Assembly (NCBI GenBank): GCA_003695505.1
Contig: RFIY01000161.1
Location: forward strand, 1-8,802
Reading direction: 5' to 3'
Length of the DNA: 8,802 nucleotides
Source: Candidatus Dadabacteria bacterium
GTDB lineage: Bacteria > J088
Shown here: positions 5,265 through 8,802 of the stretch, piece after piece
Position numbering within the stretch: position 1 is the stretch's first letter
Layout of the letters: the number at the start of each line of letters is the position of its first letter
The notes under the pieces: model-generated
What the model was told of the DNA's origin: nothing
The model's database searches: none
What the model saw: the letters and a program-made list of their open reading frames with translations, nothing else
Made by a program: the position numbers and the translations under genes

Positions 5265-7573
5265 CCCGCCTTTGCGCTGGCTTCCCGGCCGGAGTCTGTC
5301 GATTCTCCCGGCTTGAGTCCGAGCGGGTAGTCGATGCGCTGGTGATACATCCCCGCCAGCATATGCGTGAAGGTCTTTTTGACCGTGTGCAGGTCGCGGA
5401 ACGTCAGTGGGGCGTCATCGAGCTGTCCTTCGGTGTAGACCTTTTCCACGAGGCGATCCACGAATTCGGCGATACGCTCCTCGGTGGGATTTTCGAGCGT
5501 CCGCAGCGCCGACTCACAAACGTCGGCCAGCATGACGACGGCCGTTTCCTTGGTCTGTGGTTTTGGTCCAGGGTAGCGATATTGCGTTTCGTCCAGCAGG
5601 CGCTCCGGGTCGTCCTCGCTGGCCTTGCGGTAGAAGTACTCGACGCGCGATGTGCCGTGGTGCTGCAGGATGAAGTCGATGACTTCTGTCGGAATACCGG
5701 CCTTGCGGGCGAGTTCGGCGCCCTGTGTGACATGCGCGATGATGATGCGCGCCGAGAGGTGCGGTTTCAGGGTGTCGTGAGGATTGTGGCCACGCTGGTT
5801 CTCGACAAAATAGGTTGGCCAGTACCCCTTGCCGAGATCGTGGTAATACGCGCCGACACGAACAAGCAGGCCGTCCGCGCCGATGGCTTCGGCTGCGCTT
5901 TCGGCCATGCGGGCGAGCGTCACGGAATGGTTGAATGTCCCCGGCGCATTCATATGCAGCCAGCGCAACAGCGGCTGGTCATCCTGAGCCAGTTCGAGCA
6001 GGCGTACTTCGGAAACATAGCGCCCGACGGATTCACAGAATGGCATCAGCGCGACGGTCAGCACGGTTGCGATCATGCCGCCACCAAACGCGAACAGGCT
6101 TGCCTGAGCCATCTCCGCAAAGCTGGATGAGCCATCGAGCAGCGCCCAGGCCCACCAGACACCAACCTGAGTGATGCCGACCATAAACCCGGTACGAGAA
6201 AACTGGCTGCGCTGACGACTGTGGCGCAGAACCCTAATGCCGAGCGCCGCAGGAAGCAGCGTGTACGGCAAGATCAGCAACGGTGGCTGCAGAAACAATG
6301 TCAGTGCGAATGCAAACAGCACGGCAATCCGGAACGCCGTCCGTGGTCGATAGAACAGACGGACGAGCAACGCGAGTGTCGAATACGGCAAAGCGAGCAG
6401 CAGCGTTTCGCGCGGCAGATCGGGCATTGTTTGTACGACAGGCTCGCCTACGATCCGACCGATCTGGATCAGGCCAACGACAACGGTGCTGGACAACAGC
6501 AGAAAGACAAGATCCTGCGGATGATTCATTCGGCGCCAGCTACCGCCCGAATGTGTGTAGGGAATCAGCAGGAATGTTGCGCCAAGCAGCAGGGCGAGAC
6601 GCATCAGCCAGCCAAGCAGGTCGGCTTCGCGACTCGTTTGGCGGTGCAACCCTTGCAACTGCTTGGCCTGCACTGCCGAGACGCGCTCGCCGCTGCGTAC
6701 GACGACTTCGCCGGACTTCAGACGGAAGTAGACCGGTTTGACGCCTTCTGCCGCCGCCTGTTGTCGCTGTCGCGTTTCGACCGGATTCGGCAGCAGGGAC
6801 GGCCGGACGAGCAGCGGTAGCAGTTTCTGAATCAGGCGTCGTTGTGAATAGGTCAGATCGGGGTGGCGGTTGAAGAGCTGATCTTCCAGGAAACGCCGCG
6901 CTTCGTCCACATTGAGGATCGTTCGGTAGTCATCGGGCGCCAACTGCTCTAAGGTTTCTTCGCCGTCGACCTCGCGACGGATTTCGACCCCGCGAGGATA
7001 CAGCGCGGTCCACCGATCCGGCTCAGCCGCGACCCTGGTCTCTGTGAGCAGATCTATGGCTTCGCTGAGGACGGCCTCGAACTGCAGATCATTTCGGGCA
7101 GCGTACAGTTCGGCAAAGTCACTCTCGCTGAGGGGGCTGCCCAGCAGCTCTTCGATCTGCGTGCGCAGCGCCGGGGTTGGCGCATCGCTCTGCCGCAGCA
7201 GGACGAATACCTGCGCCAGGGCATCCTTCTGGCTGGCCGCCATATCGCGTACGTCGTCGACGATCGGCAATACCGCGTCCGCGGCCGCCTGACGGGCCTG
7301 TTCGGTGGCCTCGGGATCTTCAATGACGAGTTCTGCCGGGCTACGCACGGTGCGCGGCGCAATTTCACCCACGACGAACGCATCCGGATCGATGTCGCCG
7401 CCGCTGGCAAGCATCAGCGCCCAGAGCAATGCGATCAGCGACATCAGCACCGGGGGGAGCCAGGCACTCTGTTCCAGGTGCGGGGGAATGCGCACGATCC
7501 GGTAGATTCGACTCAGCAGTGGATGCTCTGGCCGCAGGTCCGGCGGCGGTGCAATCGGTGCTGGCGTGGTCAT
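5261..7573 (-). CDS. pgpH: 7TM-HD family membrane phosphohydrolase (PgpH/YqfF type, likely cyclic-di-AMP phosphodiesterase)
   Basis: A 770-residue membrane protein with the full PgpH layout: a proline-rich N-terminus, one membrane helix (~38-57), a large extracytoplasmic 7TMR-HDED-type domain (~58-318), a cluster of hydrophobic helices (~320-512) and a cytoplasmic HD hydrolase domain (~530-745). HD-domain metal ligands are visible: His549 in FNHSVTLA, His578-Asp579 in YYHDLGKG, His614 in IIAHV, His638/His639 in QHHGT, and Asp684 in LADVCESA. The segment YFVENQRGHNPHD (588-600) is diagnostic of this family. Characterised relatives in Firmicutes hydrolyse cyclic-di-AMP to pApA; that substrate is inferred by homology. 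The ATG at 7573 overlaps the phoH stop by 4 nt and is preceded by a perfect AGGAGG (7581-7586, 7-nt spacer), so it is probably well translated. No diadenylate cyclase is in the window. Confidence 0.95.
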   Translation of the reverse strand: MTTPAPIAPPPDLRPEHPLLSRIYRIVRIPPHLEQSAWLPPVLMSLIALLWALMLASGGDIDPDAFVVGEIAPRTVRSPAELVIEDPEATEQARQAAADAVLPIVDDVRDMAASQKDALAQVFVLLRQSDAPTPALRTQIEELLGSPLSESDFAELYAARNDLQFEAVLSEAIDLLTETRVAAEPDRWTALYPRGVEIRREVDGEETLEQLAPDDYRTILNVDEARRFLEDQLFNRHPDLTYSQRRLIQKLLPLLVRPSLLPNPVETRQRQQAAAEGVKPVYFRLKSGEVVVRSGERVSAVQAKQLQGLHRQTSREADLLGWLMRLALLLGATFLLIPYTHSGGSWRRMNHPQDLVFLLLSSTVVVGLIQIGRIVGEPVVQTMPDLPRETLLLALPYSTLALLVRLFYRPRTAFRIAVLFAFALTLFLQPPLLILPYTLLPAALGIRVLRHSRQRSQFSRTGFMVGITQVGVWWAWALLDGSSSFAEMAQASLFAFGGGMIATVLTVALMPFCESVGRYVSEVRLLELAQDDQPLLRWLHMNAPGTFNHSVTLARMAESAAEAIGADGLLVRVGAYYHDLGKGYWPTYFVENQRGHNPHDTLKPHLSARIIIAHVTQGAELARKAGIPTEVIDFILQHHGTSRVEYFYRKASEDDPERLLDETQYRYPGPKPQTKETAVVMLADVCESALRTLENPTEERIAEFVDRLVEKVYTEGQLDDAPLTFRDLHTVKKTFTHMLAGMYHQRIDYPLGLKPGESTDSGREASAKAG

Positions 7574-8574
7574 GACGAAGCCTCCTGTTCGGAGAGCGGC
7601 AGGGCCGGCTGTCGCGCATCATGCTGTGCGTAGGCGTCGATGATCGCCTGCACGATTCGATGGCGAACAATGTCGGCGGCCGTGAGATGTACGAATCCGA
7701 TCCCCTCTACATTGGCAAGCACCTCGAGCGCTTCGGCCAGTCCGCTGCGGCGATGTGTCGCCAGGTCCGTCTGCGTGATATCGCCGGTGACCGCGACGCG
7801 ACTGCGTTCCCCGATGCGCGTCAGGAACATCTTCATCTGCTCGGGCGTGGTGTTCTGGGCCTCGTCGAGGATGATAAACGCATCATTGAGCGTGCGCCCG
7901 CGCATGAATGCCAGCGGGGCGACCTCGATCTCGCCCGTGTGAATCATTTGTTGCACGCGATCGAATGGCAGCATGTCGTGTAGCGCATCATAGAGCGGGC
8001 GCAGATACGGATTGACCTTTTCGGACAGGTCGCCGGGTAAAAAACCGAGCTTTTCGCCGGCTTCAACCGCCGGGCGGGCCAGGATGATGCGCTGGATCTC
8101 GCCTGCAAGCAATCTCCGCACGGCAACGAGGACGGCAAGGTAGGTCTTCCCGGTGCCTGCCGGTCCGACGGCAAATACGATGTCGTTGGTATCGAGTGCG
8201 CTGAGATAGCGCCGCTGGCCAGCGGTTTTTGCGCCGAGACGAACGTTCTTGTATGTCACCAGCACGACGTCACGATCGTCGCTGATGGCGGCCCGCGATA
8301 CCGGCGCCGCGGTCACCGACACAGCCTCGCCGTGCCGTGCGCGGGCATACAGCTCGTGTAACCGCTTCTCAGCCTGTCGCACCGATGTGCGCGACCCGAT
8401 CAGGCGGATCAGGTTGCCGCGCGGATGGATCGTAATTCGATATTCCGCCTCGATGTCGCGCAGGTTCTGGTCGCGATCGCCGCACAGCAGCCGCAGCGCA
8501 TCGATGTCCTCGAAGCTGAGTTCCTCGATGATCTCAGGCTCGCGCGTCGCGCGTGAAGCTCCCTGTCTGCTCAT
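7570..8574 (-). CDS. phoH: PhoH-like P-loop ATPase (PhoH/YbeZ)
   Basis: A 334-residue cytoplasmic PhoH-family protein. The N-terminal ~80 residues look like the small KH-like RNA-binding region common in PhoH/YbeZ (GNLIRLIGSRTSVRQAEK at ~53-70). The P-loop ATPase domain follows: Walker A GPAGTGKT (137-144), the family block PAVEAGEKLGFLPGD (168-182), Walker B FIILDEAQN (233-241) and VTGDITQTDL after it. In studied bacteria such proteins work with YbeY in rRNA/RNA metabolism, and the two genes are often neighbours, as here with pgpH between them. The ATG at 8574 is preceded by GGGAG (8579-8583) with a short 4-nt spacer; no better upstream start is seen. It is the first gene of the - strand operon, with the stop overlapping the pgpH start. 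The short, polar C-terminal tail is variable in the family. Confidence 0.96.
   Translation of the reverse strand: MSRQGASRATREPEIIEELSFEDIDALRLLCGDRDQNLRDIEAEYRITIHPRGNLIRLIGSRTSVRQAEKRLHELYARARHGEAVSVTAAPVSRAAISDDRDVVLVTYKNVRLGAKTAGQRRYLSALDTNDIVFAVGPAGTGKTYLAVLVAVRRLLAGEIQRIILARPAVEAGEKLGFLPGDLSEKVNPYLRPLYDALHDMLPFDRVQQMIHTGEIEVAPLAFMRGRTLNDAFIILDEAQNTTPEQMKMFLTRIGERSRVAVTGDITQTDLATHRRSGLAEALEVLANVEGIGFVHLTAADIVRHRIVQAIIDAYAQHDARQPALPLSEQEASS
7581..7586 (-). promoter_or_regulatory. Strong Shine-Dalgarno for pgpH inside the phoH 3' end
   Basis: Read on the minus strand this is AGGAGG, a full match to the anti-Shine-Dalgarno, 7 nt before the pgpH ATG at 7573. It lies in the last codons of phoH (Glu-Ala-Ser-Ser) and fixes the pgpH start. 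Confidence 0.8.
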
Positions 8575-8764
8575 GAATCTCCCGGTTCTCTGGACGCGCC
8601 CGCCGGAATCACCGCGACGTGGCCCGGTTTCGATTCGGCGGGATCATCCACCTCAGTCTGAATCATGCTAGCAGGGCGGGTGTGCAGATACAACAATCAG
8701 GGAGCGTTCGTCCGCAATTCAGTAAAATAGTTGTTTGCGTCTATTTCTTTGTGGTTCAGGCTGG
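8575..8764. promoter_or_regulatory. Divergent intergenic region between phoH and the ArsA-like ATPase gene
   Basis: These 190 bases hold no gene I can support. The half nearest phoH is GC-rich and probably an untranslated leader. The stretch 8684-8755 is markedly AT-richer and is the likely promoter zone for both directions. On the + strand a TAAAAT at 8723-8728 resembles a -10 hexamer but has no good -35 partner. I see no tRNA, riboswitch or operator palindrome beyond a 6-bp GCTAGC at 8667-8672. Confidence 0.45.
8665..8693 (-). promoter_or_regulatory. Candidate promoter of the phoH-pgpH-ybeY operon
   Basis: On the minus strand, TTGTAT (8688-8693) and TAGCAT (8665-8670) are separated by 17 nt, fitting a sigma70-type -35/-10 spacing with 3/6 and 4/6 matches. 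Transcription would start near 8658 with a leader of about 84 nt. The match is modest and the real promoter could be elsewhere in the AT-rich stretch. Confidence 0.28.
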
Positions 8765-8802
8765 ATGTTGATCCTGACAACAGGTAAGGGCGGTGTAGGC
8801 AA
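8765..8802 (+). CDS. Start of an ArsA/Get3-like (deviant Walker A) ATPase, truncated by window end
   Basis: From the ATG at 8765 the frame reads MLILTTGKGGVG and then runs off the window in the middle of the next codon. GKGGVG(K) is the beginning of the deviant Walker A motif of the SIMIBI class (ArsA/Get3, MinD, ParA), and the run ILTTGKGGVG right at the N-terminus most resembles ArsA-type anion-transporting ATPases, many of which are stand-alone proteins not tied to arsenic. An in-frame TAA at 8723-8725 bounds the gene upstream. AGG at 8758-8760 is a weak, close ribosome site. Only 12 residues are visible, so MinD/ParA relatives remain possible. Confidence 0.68.
   Translation, partial: MLILTTGKGGVG

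Noticed and set aside
5342-6130. Plus-strand 262-codon open frame opposite pgpH
   Set aside because: The pgpH frame carries all HD-domain motifs on the minus strand; the + frame shows no recognisable motif.
6221-6820. Gln/Arg-rich 199-codon + strand frame
   Set aside because: It is antisense to the membrane helices of pgpH; the composition is explained by complementing Leu/Ala codons.
8249-8671. Plus-strand 140-codon frame reaching into the phoH upstream region
   Set aside because: Most of it is antisense to phoH, Ser/Arg-rich and without a domain; the part beyond 8574 alone is too short to support.
8723-8728. TAAAAT as a -10 element for the ArsA-like gene
   Set aside because: It has no acceptable -35 hexamer at 16-18 nt and no extended -10, so I mention it only within the intergenic entry.
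1-8802. CRISPR arrays, tRNAs, insertion sequences, long direct repeats
   Set aside because: None seen on reading both strands; coding density leaves no space larger than the 190-nt gap at 8575-8764.

Overview
This is a GC-rich window from a Gram-negative, diderm bacterium. Two predicted lipoproteins and a type IV prepilin peptidase point to an outer membrane and to type IV pili or a type II secretion system. The phoH-pgpH-ybeY cluster and the start of an ArsA/Get3-type ATPase would fit a deltaproteobacterial lineage (Myxococcota, Bradymonadota or similar) better than a typical gammaproteobacterium. That taxonomic placement is an inference and is weak. There are no RNA genes, mobile elements or CRISPR arrays that I can see, and coding density is very high.

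Layout from left to right. (1) The C-terminal part of a DinG/XPD-like superfamily 2 helicase enters from the left edge (+). (2) A convergent gene (-) encodes an unrecognised, Thr/Ala-rich secreted lipoprotein; its 3' end runs about 155 nt antisense into the helicase gene. (3) Across a short AT-rich divergent gap lies a + strand operon: prepilin peptidase (pilD), a two-TM sensor histidine kinase starting on the pilD stop codon, and, 47 nt further on, a rhodanese-domain lipoprotein. (4) A convergent - strand operon follows, read from right to left: phoH, pgpH (7TM-HD phosphodiesterase family) and ybeY, joined by 4-nt ATGA overlaps. The ybeY 3' end overlaps the rhodanese gene by 58 nt. (5) A divergent gap of about 190 nt carries the presumed promoter of the phoH operon, and the first 12 codons of a deviant Walker-A ATPase (ArsA-like) run off the right edge.

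How the genes fit together: PhoH and YbeY are RNA-metabolism proteins often encoded side by side, and PgpH between them adds a membrane HD-domain hydrolase whose characterised relatives degrade c-di-AMP. The pilD operon joins pilus/secretin-substrate processing with an envelope sensor kinase that has no response regulator in view and with a lipid-anchored sulfurtransferase-like protein. I found no clearly new defence or mobile system. The points most worth a second look are the long antisense gene overlap, the unknown lipoprotein, the pilD-kinase-rhodanese operon, and the c-di-AMP-type phosphodiesterase in a Gram-negative setting.
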